NCBI GenBank assembly: GCA_002399565.1
Contig: DHDW01000017.1
Coordinates: forward strand, 39,438-53,084
From: Bacteroidales bacterium UBA4866
GTDB lineage: Bacteria > Bacteroidota > Bacteroidia > Bacteroidales > P3
Direction of reading: 5' to 3'
Length of the DNA: 13,647 nucleotides
Of this stretch, positions 7,380 through 13,647 are shown piece after piece. Both the position numbers and the translations under genes were made by a program. The notes beneath the pieces were generated by a model. It made no database searches and was not told the DNA's origin. It was given only the letters and a program-made list of their open reading frames with translations. The first letter of the stretch is position 1, and each line of letters opens with the position of its first letter.

Positions 7380-8084
7380 ATGAAGTACAAGAGAATTTTA
7401 TTAAAACTTAGTGGAGAATCCCTAATGGGAGAACAAGATTATGGGATATCTCCTGATATGCTTTCTCAATATGCTCAAGAGATTAAGCAAGCAAAAGAAA
7501 AAGGATGTGAAATTGCAATTGTAATTGGAGGAGGAAATATATTTAGAGGTTTGCAAGGTGCTTCAAAAGGAATGGATAGAGTGCAAGGCGATTATATGGG
7601 AATGTTGGCAACAATCATTAATTCAATGGCTTTGCAGGGAGAATTGGAAAAACAGGGAGTTAAAACAGAATTGCTCTCAGGTCTTACAATTGAACCAATT
7701 TGCAAGGAACAATCTCGTAAACGTTCTAAGGATGCAATGAAAGAAGGTAAGGTTGTTATTATTGGAGGAGGAACAGGAAATCCTTATTTCACAACCGATA
7801 CAGCTTCAGCCTTAAGAGCAATTGAAATTGAAGCTGATGTAATTTTAAAAGGAACAAGAGTTGATGGTGTTTACACTGCAGACCCAGAAAAAGACCCTTT
7901 GGCAACTAAATATTCAGAGCTAAGTTTTCAAGAAGCTTTAATGAAACAATTAAAAATTATGGACTTGACTGCCTTTGCACTTTGTCAAGAAAATAATCTT
8001 CCAATTTATGTTTTTGATATGAACCAAAAAGGCAACCTACTGAAAGTTGTAATGGGCGAACATATCGGAACTATAGTTAAATAG
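7380..8084 (+). CDS. pyrH: Uridylate (UMP) kinase
   Basis: Hexameric amino-acid-kinase-fold enzyme phosphorylating UMP to UDP in pyrimidine synthesis. It has 234 residues, slightly shorter than the E. coli 241. Motifs are LLKLSGESL (7-15), IGGGNIFRG (49-57), a DYMGMLATIINSMAL region (71-85), FTTDTASALRA (137-147) and DGVYTADPEKDP (162-173). The ATG at 7380 gives the expected MKYKRILLKLSG start. It lies 33 nt after queA with no clear promoter between, so it is probably the last gene of the pssA operon. No convincing terminator follows: a weak AATAGA/TCTATT stem (8080-8102) precedes a short T run. frr, the usual downstream partner, is elsewhere and on the other strand. Confidence 0.97.
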   Translation: MKYKRILLKLSGESLMGEQDYGISPDMLSQYAQEIKQAKEKGCEIAIVIGGGNIFRGLQGASKGMDRVQGDYMGMLATIINSMALQGELEKQGVKTELLSGLTIEPICKEQSRKRSKDAMKEGKVVIIGGGTGNPYFTTDTASALRAIEIEADVILKGTRVDGVYTADPEKDPLATKYSELSFQEALMKQLKIMDLTAFALCQENNLPIYVFDMNQKGNLLKVVMGEHIGTIVK

Positions 8085-8119
8085 AATAAAAAACTATCTA
8101 TTAATTTCTCTTTTTTAAA

Positions 8120-8206
8120 TTAAGCAAGGACTTATTGAAAATTAAGTGCCGACTTTTTCAAAAAAAGTCCCGTTTATTTTCGCTTAAGTCCCGTTTAATT
8201 TTCTCG
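8120..8206. repeat. Array of about four degenerate 21-22-nt direct repeats
   Basis: Units begin at 8120, 8142, 8163 and 8184, with spacings of 22, 21 and 21 nt. Each opens with (TT/AA)AAG and three end in a T-rich part with TTTTC. The last two share AAGTCCCGTTTA exactly (8165-8176 and 8186-8197). The second has AAGTGCCGAC in register, and the first is the most divergent (AAGCAAGGAC). GACTTTTT/AAAAAGTC (8151-8169) also forms an 8-bp inverted repeat across units two and three. A 21-bp period equals two DNA turns, so tandem binding sites are plausible; function is unknown. Confidence 0.6.
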
Positions 8207-8230
8207 ATACTTAGTTCTTATTTTTCACGA

Positions 8231-8276
8231 TATGAATTTAGAGAATTAGAGTAAAATAATATGTACTAAATTCATA
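8231..8276. repeat. Perfect 11-bp inverted repeat with 24-nt spacer, upstream of the dipeptidase promoter
   Basis: TATGAATTTAG (8231-8241) and CTAAATTCATA (8266-8276) are exact reverse complements. The right arm ends 5 nt before the TTTG -33 box of the dipeptidase promoter, so the dyad lies outside that transcript and more likely acts as DNA, for example as an operator pair. There is no T run, so it is not a terminator. Confidence 0.55.
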
Positions 8277-8281
8277 AGGGG

Positions 8282-8313
8282 TTTGGAGGTTACGGTTATT
8301 TTGTCTATTTTTG
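8282..8313 (+). promoter_or_regulatory. Strong Bacteroidota promoter for the C69 dipeptidase
   Basis: TTTG at 8282-8285 and TATTTTTG at 8306-8313 match the -33 and -7 consensus (TTTG, TAnnTTTG) with a 20-bp spacer. This is the best promoter in the window. Transcription would begin near 8318-8320 and give a leader of about 43 nt, A-rich at its end, before the ATG at 8362. Confidence 0.75.
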
Positions 8314-8361
8314 CCAATTCTAAATGAAAAAATTCAATTAAATAAAAACAGAAAAACAAAG

Positions 8362-10152
8362 ATGAAGAGAGTTAAAAGCTTATTTAAGGCGATGTTAGCC
8401 TCTATATTAGTGGCATCATCAATTTCATCTTTTGCATGCACAAGCTTTCTTGTAACTAAAGGTGCTTCAAAAGATGGTTCAACAATGATTACTTATGCAG
8501 CAGATTCACATACACTTTATGGTGAACTTTACTATAATGCTGCAGCAAACTATCCTGCAGGAACAATGATTCAAATTGTTGATTGGGATTCAGGTAAAAA
8601 ACTAATTAAGATTCCTCAAGTAGCACAAACATACACAACTGTTGGAAACTCTAACCAATGGGGACTATCAATAACAGAAACAACTTATGGAGGAAGACCA
8701 GAACTTGAAGATTCAACTGGTGGAATTGATTATGGTACTTTAATTTACCTTACACTTCAAAGAGCTAAAAACGCAAGAGAAGCAATTAAACAAATTGCTG
8801 AATTAGTCGATACTTACGGATATTTCTCTTCAGGAGAATCTTTTTCAATTGCTGACCCAGAAGAAGTTTGGATATTAGAACTTATAGGAAAGGGAAATAA
8901 CCCAGAAGTTAAGACAAATGAAAAAGGAGAAATAGTAAAAGATAAAAAAGGAAATTCTGTTATAAATAAGAATTTGAGAAAAGGAGCTGTTTGGGTTGCA
9001 ATGAGAATCCCTGATGGATATATTAGTGGTCATGCAAATCATGCTCGTATAACAGCTTTCCCTCAAGAAGTTAAAAAGAGTTTTAAATCAATCTCTTCAA
9101 AAAATCTAAAAGAAATATTCCGTCCAGAAGTTGAGGTAGTATATGCTGCTGATGTAGTTGAATTTGCTCGTAACAAAGGATATTTCAATGGTCAAGATAA
9201 AGATTTTTCTTTCTCTGATATTTATGCTCCAATAGATTTTAGTGGTGCAAGAGGATGCGAAGCAAGAGTTTATGCAGGATTCCTACGTTGCAACAAATCA
9301 ATCCAACAATATGAAGATTATGCAATGGGTCATAATTTAAAGAACCGTATGCCTCTTTGGATAAAACCAGAAAACAAACTATCTGTTAAAGACGTTATGG
9401 AACTTATGAGAGATCATTATCAAGGAACACCAATGGATATGACAAAAGATATTGGAGGAGGACCATTCAATTGCCCTTACCGTTGGAGACCAATGGGATT
9501 TGAAGTAAACGGAGAACAATATGTTCATGAAAGAGCAACTTCAACTCAACAAACAGGATTTTCATTAGTTGCACAAGCAAGAAACTGGATGCCTGAAGGA
9601 GCAAAAGGAATCCTTTGGTTTGGAGTTGATGATACTTATTCAACAGTTTACATGCCAATATATACCAACATTTCAAGAGTTCCAGAAAACGTTAGACAAG
9701 GAAATGGAAATATGGTAACTTACTCTGAAACATCATTATTCTGGCTTTTCAATCAAGTAACTAACTTTGCTTATTCAAGATATTCTGATATGATTGTTGA
9801 TGTTAGAGCAAAGCAAGGTGAATTGGAAGGACAATTTATAAAAGATGTTGAAGAGTTAGACAACAAGATTAAAGGACTTTCTTCAGAAGAAATGAGAAAT
9901 GATATTACTAAATTCTCAATTGAAAGAGTTGACAAAACATTTAGAACATGGAAAAAGCTTAATCAATATTTAATTGTTAAGTATATGGATGGAAACATAA
10001 AAAAGGAAAAAGACGGTAAGTTTACTGAAAGCCCATATCGTCAGGGACAAAATGAGTTTCCTCTTCAAAAACCTTATCAAAAGAAATGGTTAGAAACAAT
10101 AGTTAAAGACCATGGAGATATTATTAAAGTTCCAACGCAACCAAAGAAATAA
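8362..10152 (+). CDS. Secreted family C69 dipeptidase (Ntn hydrolase)
   Basis: N-terminal-nucleophile peptidase of MEROPS family C69, which cleaves dipeptides and related amide bonds, probably in the periplasm or outside the cell. From ATG 8362 it has 596 residues: a signal peptide (KRVK, then hydrophobic residues to Ala25) and then CTSFLVTKGASKDGST, where Cys26 becomes the catalytic N-terminal residue. Other family blocks are NQWGLSITETTYGGR (98-112), ADPEEVWILELIGKG (164-178), GAVWVAMRIPDGYISGHANHARI (start 208) and CPYRWRPMGF. Residues about 178-205 are a Lys/Asn/Glu-rich insertion inside a normally compact loop. An in-frame TTG at 8311 would add 17 residues, but it overlaps the -7 box and puts a charged tail before the signal peptide, so I reject it. 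The gene is monocistronic, between its own promoter and a strong terminator. Confidence 0.92.
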   Translation: MKRVKSLFKAMLASILVASSISSFACTSFLVTKGASKDGSTMITYAADSHTLYGELYYNAAANYPAGTMIQIVDWDSGKKLIKIPQVAQTYTTVGNSNQWGLSITETTYGGRPELEDSTGGIDYGTLIYLTLQRAKNAREAIKQIAELVDTYGYFSSGESFSIADPEEVWILELIGKGNNPEVKTNEKGEIVKDKKGNSVINKNLRKGAVWVAMRIPDGYISGHANHARITAFPQEVKKSFKSISSKNLKEIFRPEVEVVYAADVVEFARNKGYFNGQDKDFSFSDIYAPIDFSGARGCEARVYAGFLRCNKSIQQYEDYAMGHNLKNRMPLWIKPENKLSVKDVMELMRDHYQGTPMDMTKDIGGGPFNCPYRWRPMGFEVNGEQYVHERATSTQQTGFSLVAQARNWMPEGAKGILWFGVDDTYSTVYMPIYTNISRVPENVRQGNGNMVTYSETSLFWLFNQVTNFAYSRYSDMIVDVRAKQGELEGQFIKDVEELDNKIKGLSSEEMRNDITKFSIERVDKTFRTWKKLNQYLIVKYMDGNIKKEKDGKFTESPYRQGQNEFPLQKPYQKKWLETIVKDHGDIIKVPTQPKK

Positions 10153-10182
10153 TTATAAAGTGAATAACAACTAAATAATATT

Positions 10183-10226
10183 ATATGGGAAAGGGGAGAA
10201 GAAATTCTCTTCTCTCCCATATTTTT
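10183..10226 (+). terminator. Rho-independent terminator after the dipeptidase gene
   Basis: ATATGGGA (10183-10190) pairs with TCCCATAT (10215-10222), and GAGAAGA (10196-10202) pairs with TCTTCTC (10208-10214) around an AATTC loop, with a 5-nt AAGGG bulge on the left. A T5 run ends at 10226. It begins 30 nt after the dipeptidase stop. The T run ends 5 nt before the ATG of the next gene. Confidence 0.85.
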
Positions 10227-10231
10227 AATAT

Positions 10232-10594
10232 ATGGCAAAAGGAAAACAACTAATAGGTATATTTCTTTTAATACTTTACATCTTTTTCTATGCAGGTGCA
10301 AACTTGCAGCCACATACCCATATTGTTGATGGAGTAACAATAGTGCACTCTCACTTTTCTAAAGACACACTTCCCTTTGCTAATCACAAAACAACCCATA
10401 CACACAAAATATCTGAGATAAATCTAATCCACGATTTCAATATTTCTCTCTTCTTCATCGTCTTTATTGCAATTTCTTTAAGAATAATTGTTCAAAAGCC
10501 GATAAAGATTATTGTTGAAAGAGAAATACTTATTCCTTTAAAGTCCTATCTTTATAATCCTTGTTTAAGGGCACCCCCAATTTCTGAGTTTTAA
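10232..10594 (+). CDS. Small histidine-rich membrane protein, putative metal binding
   Basis: No named family can be assigned with certainty. The 120-residue protein has an N-terminal hydrophobic helix (about 7-23), a loop of about 45 residues, a second helix (about 71-87) and a basic C-terminal tail ending in LRAPPISEF. The loop holds eight histidines (28, 30, 39, 41, 52, 56, 58, 67) in HTH, HSH and HTH pairs, which suits Zn, Cu, Ni or Co binding on the periplasmic side. From memory, small proteins of this layout with an LRAPP-type tail occur beside TonB-dependent receptors in Bacteroidota. The next gene here is such a receptor. The ATG is the only usable start that keeps the first helix. 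It directly follows a terminator, so expression may need a promoter inside it (TATTTTTA, 10220-10227, one mismatch to the -7 box) or read-through. Confidence 0.7.
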   Translation: MAKGKQLIGIFLLILYIFFYAGANLQPHTHIVDGVTIVHSHFSKDTLPFANHKTTHTHKISEINLIHDFNISLFFIVFIAISLRIIVQKPIKIIVEREILIPLKSYLYNPCLRAPPISEF

Positions 10595-10598
10595 TTAA

Positions 10599-10625
10599 TG
10601 TCAAATAAGACTTATTATTTTGACA
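10599..10625. repeat. Inverted repeat just after the His-rich gene
   Basis: TGTCAAATAA (10599-10608) pairs with TTATTTTGACA (10615-10625) around GACTTA, with one bulged A. No T run follows, so it is not a standard terminator. The outer half-sites TGTCAAA and TTTGACA could be a regulator site for the downstream receptor gene. Confidence 0.5.
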
Positions 10626-10672
10626 TAAACCTAATTAGAAAAGAATTAACTATTTACTTTTCTTCCATTACT

Positions 10673-10693
10673 CTATTCTAATTGATAGAATAG
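10673..10693. repeat. Perfect 8-bp inverted repeat in the receptor upstream region
   Basis: CTATTCTA (10673-10680) and TAGAATAG (10686-10693) are exact reverse complements around ATTGA. It is followed at once by TTTG and then TATAATAG, so it may overlap the receptor promoter. No exact TAnnTTTG is present; the nearest is TACCTTTT at 10710-10717. Confidence 0.45.
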
Positions 10694-10733
10694 TTTGGTT
10701 GTATAATAGTACCTTTTCTTTTTAGATAATTCT

Positions 10734-10771
10734 TTAAACCCAAATTCTTCTAATTCAAGAGTTGGATTTAA
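10734..10771 (+). promoter_or_regulatory. Imperfect hairpin in the probable 5' leader of the receptor gene
   Basis: TTAAACCCAAATTCTT (10734-10749) can pair with AAGAGTTGGATTTAA (10757-10771) around a 7-nt loop, with one mismatch, one bulge and one G-U pair. It ends 33 nt before the receptor ATG, so it could act on translation or be an RNA-level control element. No cobalamin-riboswitch B12 box was seen here. Confidence 0.35.
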
Positions 10772-10804
10772 TAAGTTAATCAAATAAAACAAATAAGAAA
10801 TCAA

Positions 10805-13111
10805 ATGAAACAAGTTATATTTTTTGCAATATTATTTGCAAGCATAATGGTTTATGCATCTCCCACAATAAAAAAAGATGATGATAAGGCGAACATAGAA
10901 GGGCATATTTTTGATGCCAAAACAAAAATCCCAACAGAATATGTGTCTATTGGAGTTAAAGGAACTTCCATTGGAACAGTAAGTGATATAAATGGTAACT
11001 TTATTATGAGGGGACTAAAACCAGGAAAGTATGTTTTGGTTTTTACATGCGTTGGTTATCAAAAAGTAGAAAAAGAAGTTTTAGTTTTAAAAGATAAAAC
11101 GGAGCATGTGCATGTTGAAATGCAAGAGGCTAAAAAACTTATAGACGAAATTGTTGTATCTGCCAACAGGGTGGAAACTTCTCGAAAAGAAGCTCCAATA
11201 ATTGTAAATGTATTATCTGATAAAACCTTCCAGCAATCCAATGCACAAGATGTTTCTCAAGCTCTTCCTTTCCAAAGTGGGGTTAGAGTTGAGTATAATT
11301 GTCAAAACTGTGGATTTCCTCAAGTGAGAATTAATGGAATGGAAGGACCATACTCACAAATTCTAATTGATTCAAGAGCCATAATGTCATCTTTGGGAGG
11401 TGTATATGGTCTTGAGCAGATTCCAGTTAATATGATTGACAGAATTGAGATTGTAAAAGGAGGGGCTTCAGCTCTTTTTGGCTCAAATGCAATTGCAGGA
11501 ACAATAAATATAATAACCAAAGAACCAATAAATCCTTCATATTCCATTTCCACTGACCTTAGTTCAATAGGGATGAAGGCTTATGCTCAAAATTTTAATT
11601 CTAATGCAGTAGTTATAAGTAAGGACCAAAAGGCTGGAGCTTCTTTTTATCAAACCTTTAGAAAAAGAAATCCTTATGACTATGATAATGATGGGTTTTC
11701 AGAAATAGGGAAATTGGATGTCTTTTCTTTTGGGACAAAAAGCTTCTTTAAAATCAATAATACAAACAAAATAACCTTAGAATATCACACTACAAAAGAA
11801 ACAAGAAGAGGAGGGGATATGTTTGACTTTCAACCTCACTTAAGTAATATATGTGAAATGACCGATCATAATATTCATTCGGGAGGTTTAAGCTATGATT
11901 ACATAAGTTTGGATGCTAAAAATCGCTATTCCGTTTATGCTTCAGGACAATATATTGACAGAGATTCATATTATGGCTCAAATCAAGACCCTAATGCTTA
12001 TGGAAAAAGTGAAGACTTTACTTTGCTTTTGGGAACACAGGGCTCAAATAAAATTGATAACCTTATTTTCCTTCCCGCCTCATTGGTTTATGGATTTGAA
12101 TATAGTTCTAATGAGTTGCATGATGAGGTGAAAGGACATAATATTCTAACTAATCAGAAAACTAATGTTTATGGCGGTTTTGGTCAAATTGAATGGAGTT
12201 CAAAGAAAATAAACTTCCTATTAGGAGGAAGGTTGGATAAACATAACTTAATAAAAAATCCAATATTTAGCCCTCGCCTTAACGCACTATACAAACCAAC
12301 TGAAAATTTACAAATGCGTATTTCCTATGCTTCGGGTTATAGAGCACCACAAGCCTATGAAGAGGATTTTCATCTTACTCAGGTTGGAGGCTTATCCTTA
12401 AGAACCTTCTTGGCAGAAAATCTAAAGCCTGAATATTCCAATAGCCTTAGTTTTTCTTTAGACTACTATTTGCAATTAGGAGATAATTATCAAACAAATC
12501 TTCTATTTGAGAGCTTCTATACTGATTTGGATGATGTTTTTGCTTTAAAAGTTATAAAATCTGATACTATTAATAATATTATGGTTCAAGAAAGATATAA
12601 TGCAAGTGGAGCTGTTGTAAAGGGAATAAGTCTTACAGGAAAGTTAACCTATAAAGACTTATATAGTATAACACTTGGCTATACTCTTCAAAGCAGTAAG
12701 TATAAAGAAATTCAATTTTGGTCAGAAGACCCTAAAGTTGAAGGAACTGACCAAATGTTAAGAACCCCCAACAACTATGGTTACACAACTTTTAGCATTT
12801 CTCCAATTAAACCATTAGACATTTCCCTAACTGGAACTTACACTGGAAAGATGAAAGTGCCACATTTTGCTGGTTATATAGAGAATGACAGAATTGAAAC
12901 AACTCCAAGCTTTTTTGATTTAAATGTTTCTTTAGCCTATAGTTTTTCTTTGTCCAAGTCAACAGGAATTAAGTTAAGTGTTGGTATGAAAAATATTCTT
13001 GATTCCTATCAAAATGATTTTGATAAAGGAATTAACCGAGATGCAGGCTATATTTACGGTCCAATGCAACCACGAACAATCTATTTAGGTTTAAATCTAT
13101 TTAGTAAATAG
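10805..13111 (+). CDS. TonB-dependent outer membrane receptor, probably for a metal chelate or haem
   Basis: Energised outer membrane importer of 768 residues. In order: signal peptide (1-18), carboxypeptidase-regulatory-like beta domain (about 29-107, with VKGTSIGTVSDINGNF), a TonB-box-like DEIVVSA (114-120), plug (about 125-240, with VKGGASALFGSNAIAGTINIIT) and a 22-strand-type barrel to the C-terminus. The plug has a CxxC (C166, C169) followed by GFPQVRINGMEGPYSQ, a signature of one Bacteroidota receptor group, as is RDAGYIYGP near 745-753. YRAP (512-515) and NLKPE (539-543) resemble the FRAP/NPNL boxes of haem and siderophore receptors, and H523 lies between them as in several haem receptors. 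The substrate is inferred: the His-rich neighbour argues for a divalent metal, the FRAP-His arrangement for haem. No SusD partner is present, so it is not a polysaccharide system. Confidence 0.9.
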   Translation: MKQVIFFAILFASIMVYASPTIKKDDDKANIEGHIFDAKTKIPTEYVSIGVKGTSIGTVSDINGNFIMRGLKPGKYVLVFTCVGYQKVEKEVLVLKDKTEHVHVEMQEAKKLIDEIVVSANRVETSRKEAPIIVNVLSDKTFQQSNAQDVSQALPFQSGVRVEYNCQNCGFPQVRINGMEGPYSQILIDSRAIMSSLGGVYGLEQIPVNMIDRIEIVKGGASALFGSNAIAGTINIITKEPINPSYSISTDLSSIGMKAYAQNFNSNAVVISKDQKAGASFYQTFRKRNPYDYDNDGFSEIGKLDVFSFGTKSFFKINNTNKITLEYHTTKETRRGGDMFDFQPHLSNICEMTDHNIHSGGLSYDYISLDAKNRYSVYASGQYIDRDSYYGSNQDPNAYGKSEDFTLLLGTQGSNKIDNLIFLPASLVYGFEYSSNELHDEVKGHNILTNQKTNVYGGFGQIEWSSKKINFLLGGRLDKHNLIKNPIFSPRLNALYKPTENLQMRISYASGYRAPQAYEEDFHLTQVGGLSLRTFLAENLKPEYSNSLSFSLDYYLQLGDNYQTNLLFESFYTDLDDVFALKVIKSDTINNIMVQERYNASGAVVKGISLTGKLTYKDLYSITLGYTLQSSKYKEIQFWSEDPKVEGTDQMLRTPNNYGYTTFSISPIKPLDISLTGTYTGKMKVPHFAGYIENDRIETTPSFFDLNVSLAYSFSLSKSTGIKLSVGMKNILDSYQNDFDKGINRDAGYIYGPMQPRTIYLGLNLFSK

Positions 13112-13119
13112 TAGGATAG

Positions 13120-13151
13120 AGGCTGTCTCATAAATTTAGAGGCAGCCTTTT
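13120..13151 (+). terminator. Rho-independent terminator after the TonB-dependent receptor
   Basis: AGGCTGTCTC (13120-13129) pairs with GAGGCAGCCT (13139-13148) with one U-G pair, around a 9-nt AT loop. A T-rich tract (TTTTCTTTTCTTT) follows. It starts 9 nt after the receptor stop. The reverse strand lacks a T run, so it serves the plus strand only. Confidence 0.85.
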
Positions 13152-13348
13152 CTTTTCTTTGATTTTAATAATAAATCCTTATTAACGAACTATATTATTA
13201 AATCCAAATCCCATACTATACTCTTTATTGTTATGTATAATCCTATACTTATTCTTTATTAAGTTGTTATTAGGTTTCAAAGTTCAAAGGTAGGGCAATT
13301 TTTATATATTCTTCCTTCTTCTCTTTTATTTATTTTTTGGTCTTAAAC
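13152..13348. other. AT-rich convergent intergenic gap
   Basis: I see no gene here. On the minus strand, TACCTTTG (13292-13285) fits the TAnnTTTG -7 box but lacks a -33 element. A transcript from it would run leftward toward the receptor terminator through about 130 nt with no ORF longer than about 10 codons. Confidence 0.3.
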
Positions 13349-13647
13349 TTAATTTCTAACAATCTTACGCGTATAACTATTCTTATCAGTAATAACTTTT
13401 ATAACATAAACTCCTTTTGGAAGATTGGATAGATTTACCTTTTCACTTTTAGTTTTTATCTTTTCACTCTTAATCATTGTTTGCCCTCCCATATTATATA
13501 AGGTATAGGAGTTTATTCTTTCATTTGTTGAAATTATATTTACAATATCTTTTGTTGGGTTAGGGGAAATTATTATTTGATTATCTGTTAAACCAACAAC
13601 ATAATCTAAACTTGTTATTGGCTCTTGGTCGTTTAGAGTGTCTCCCC
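13349..13647 (-). CDS. C-terminal end of a T9SS-secreted protein (type A sorting domain), cut by window edge
   Basis: The last 98 residues of a leftward gene enter from the right edge; the stop is TAA at 13351-13349. The frame is open to the edge. It carries a clear T9SS type A sorting domain: IIISPNPTKDIVNI, then YTLYNMGGQTM, a VNLSNLPKGVYVIKV block and a basic tail ending KIVRN. In the family this beta-sandwich is recognised by the Por secretion machinery, cleaved off, and the cargo is attached to the surface or released. The linker before it (GDTLNDQEPITSLDYVVG) gives no clue to the cargo, whose function is unknown. The protein implies a working T9SS elsewhere in the genome. The gene is convergent with the TonB-dependent receptor. 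Confidence 0.92.
   Translation of the reverse strand, partial: GDTLNDQEPITSLDYVVGLTDNQIIISPNPTKDIVNIISTNERINSYTLYNMGGQTMIKSEKIKTKSEKVNLSNLPKGVYVIKVITDKNSYTRKIVRN

Noticed and set aside
7525..7740. Second plus-strand frame inside pyrH
   Set aside because: Overlaps the conserved pyrH frame fully and shows no motif.
8120..8206. Repeat array as a CRISPR
   Set aside because: Units are only about 21 nt, degenerate and directly adjacent, with no spacers and no cas genes.
8875..9676. Two minus-strand open frames (8875-9066 and 9467-9676) inside the dipeptidase gene
   Set aside because: Antisense to a conserved enzyme frame, no start signal or motif.
10077..10340. Minus-strand open frame of 87 codons over the end of the dipeptidase gene and the His-rich gene
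   Set aside because: It runs antisense through the terminator and two better-supported genes and has no recognisable motif.
10595..10804. Cobalamin riboswitch before the TonB-dependent receptor
   Set aside because: The B12-box core and the expected long conserved structure are absent, and the gap is too AT-rich and short.
11059..12131. Open frames at 11059-11241 and 11320-11553 (minus) and 11913-12131 (plus) inside the receptor gene
   Set aside because: All lie within the conserved receptor frame and have no family features.
10805..13111. SusC-type polysaccharide receptor
   Set aside because: At 768 residues it is shorter than usual SusC proteins, no SusD gene or glycan enzymes are adjacent, and its plug and YRAP/NLKPE motifs fit metal, haem or siderophore receptors.
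13118..13150. Insertion-sequence end, since GAGGCTGTCTC-like sequences occur at some IS termini
   Set aside because: There is no transposase and no second end in the window, and the hairpin plus T run right after a stop codon is fully explained as a terminator.

Overview
The window is AT-rich DNA from a member of the Bacteroidota. Four things point there: promoters with the TAnnTTTG -7 box, a type IX secretion (T9SS) sorting domain at the right edge, a TonB-dependent receptor with an N-terminal carboxypeptidase-regulatory-like domain, and a family C69 dipeptidase. The species cannot be named from the sequence. Carotenoid genes and a T9SS cargo suggest a pigmented environmental lineage rather than a gut Bacteroides, but this is inference.

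Left block (1-1938, minus strand): an overlapping isoprenoid/carotenoid operon, crtB (phytoene synthase) -> idi (IPP isomerase) -> a CruF-like carotenoid hydratase cut by the left edge. A -7 box and a perfect 12-bp AT palindrome lie just upstream of crtB. Second block (2178-4992, minus): small lipoprotein -> frr -> DegT-type sugar aminotransferase -> PglC-like phosphoglycosyl transferase, tightly packed. A translation factor thus shares an operon with a two-gene module that probably starts a lipid-linked aminosugar glycan.

Middle block (5124-8084, plus, divergent from the previous one): pssA -> purS -> queA -> pyrH, with a 4-nt overlap, a 1-nt gap and a 33-nt gap. These are housekeeping genes for phospholipid, purine, queuosine and UMP kinase functions. 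pyrH and frr, neighbours in many bacteria, are separated and divergent here. A 277-bp non-coding region (8085-8361) follows and is the most structured DNA in the window: about four degenerate 21-22-nt repeats, a perfect 11-bp dyad, and a strong Bacteroidota promoter for the C69 dipeptidase. The dipeptidase start at 8311 (TTG) is inside that promoter; the real start is ATG 8362.

Right block (10183-13111, plus): a strong terminator ends 5 nt before a small histidine-rich membrane protein. This is followed, after a 210-bp leader with three inverted repeats, by a TonB-dependent receptor with a CxxC in its plug and a histidine between its YRAP and NLKPE motifs. Together they suggest uptake of a metal or haem. 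After a rho-independent terminator, the convergent 3' end of a T9SS-secreted protein gene runs off the right edge. I saw no rRNA, tRNA, CRISPR, insertion sequence or prophage. The candidates for something undescribed are the repeat/dyad control region before the dipeptidase and the His-rich protein/receptor pair.
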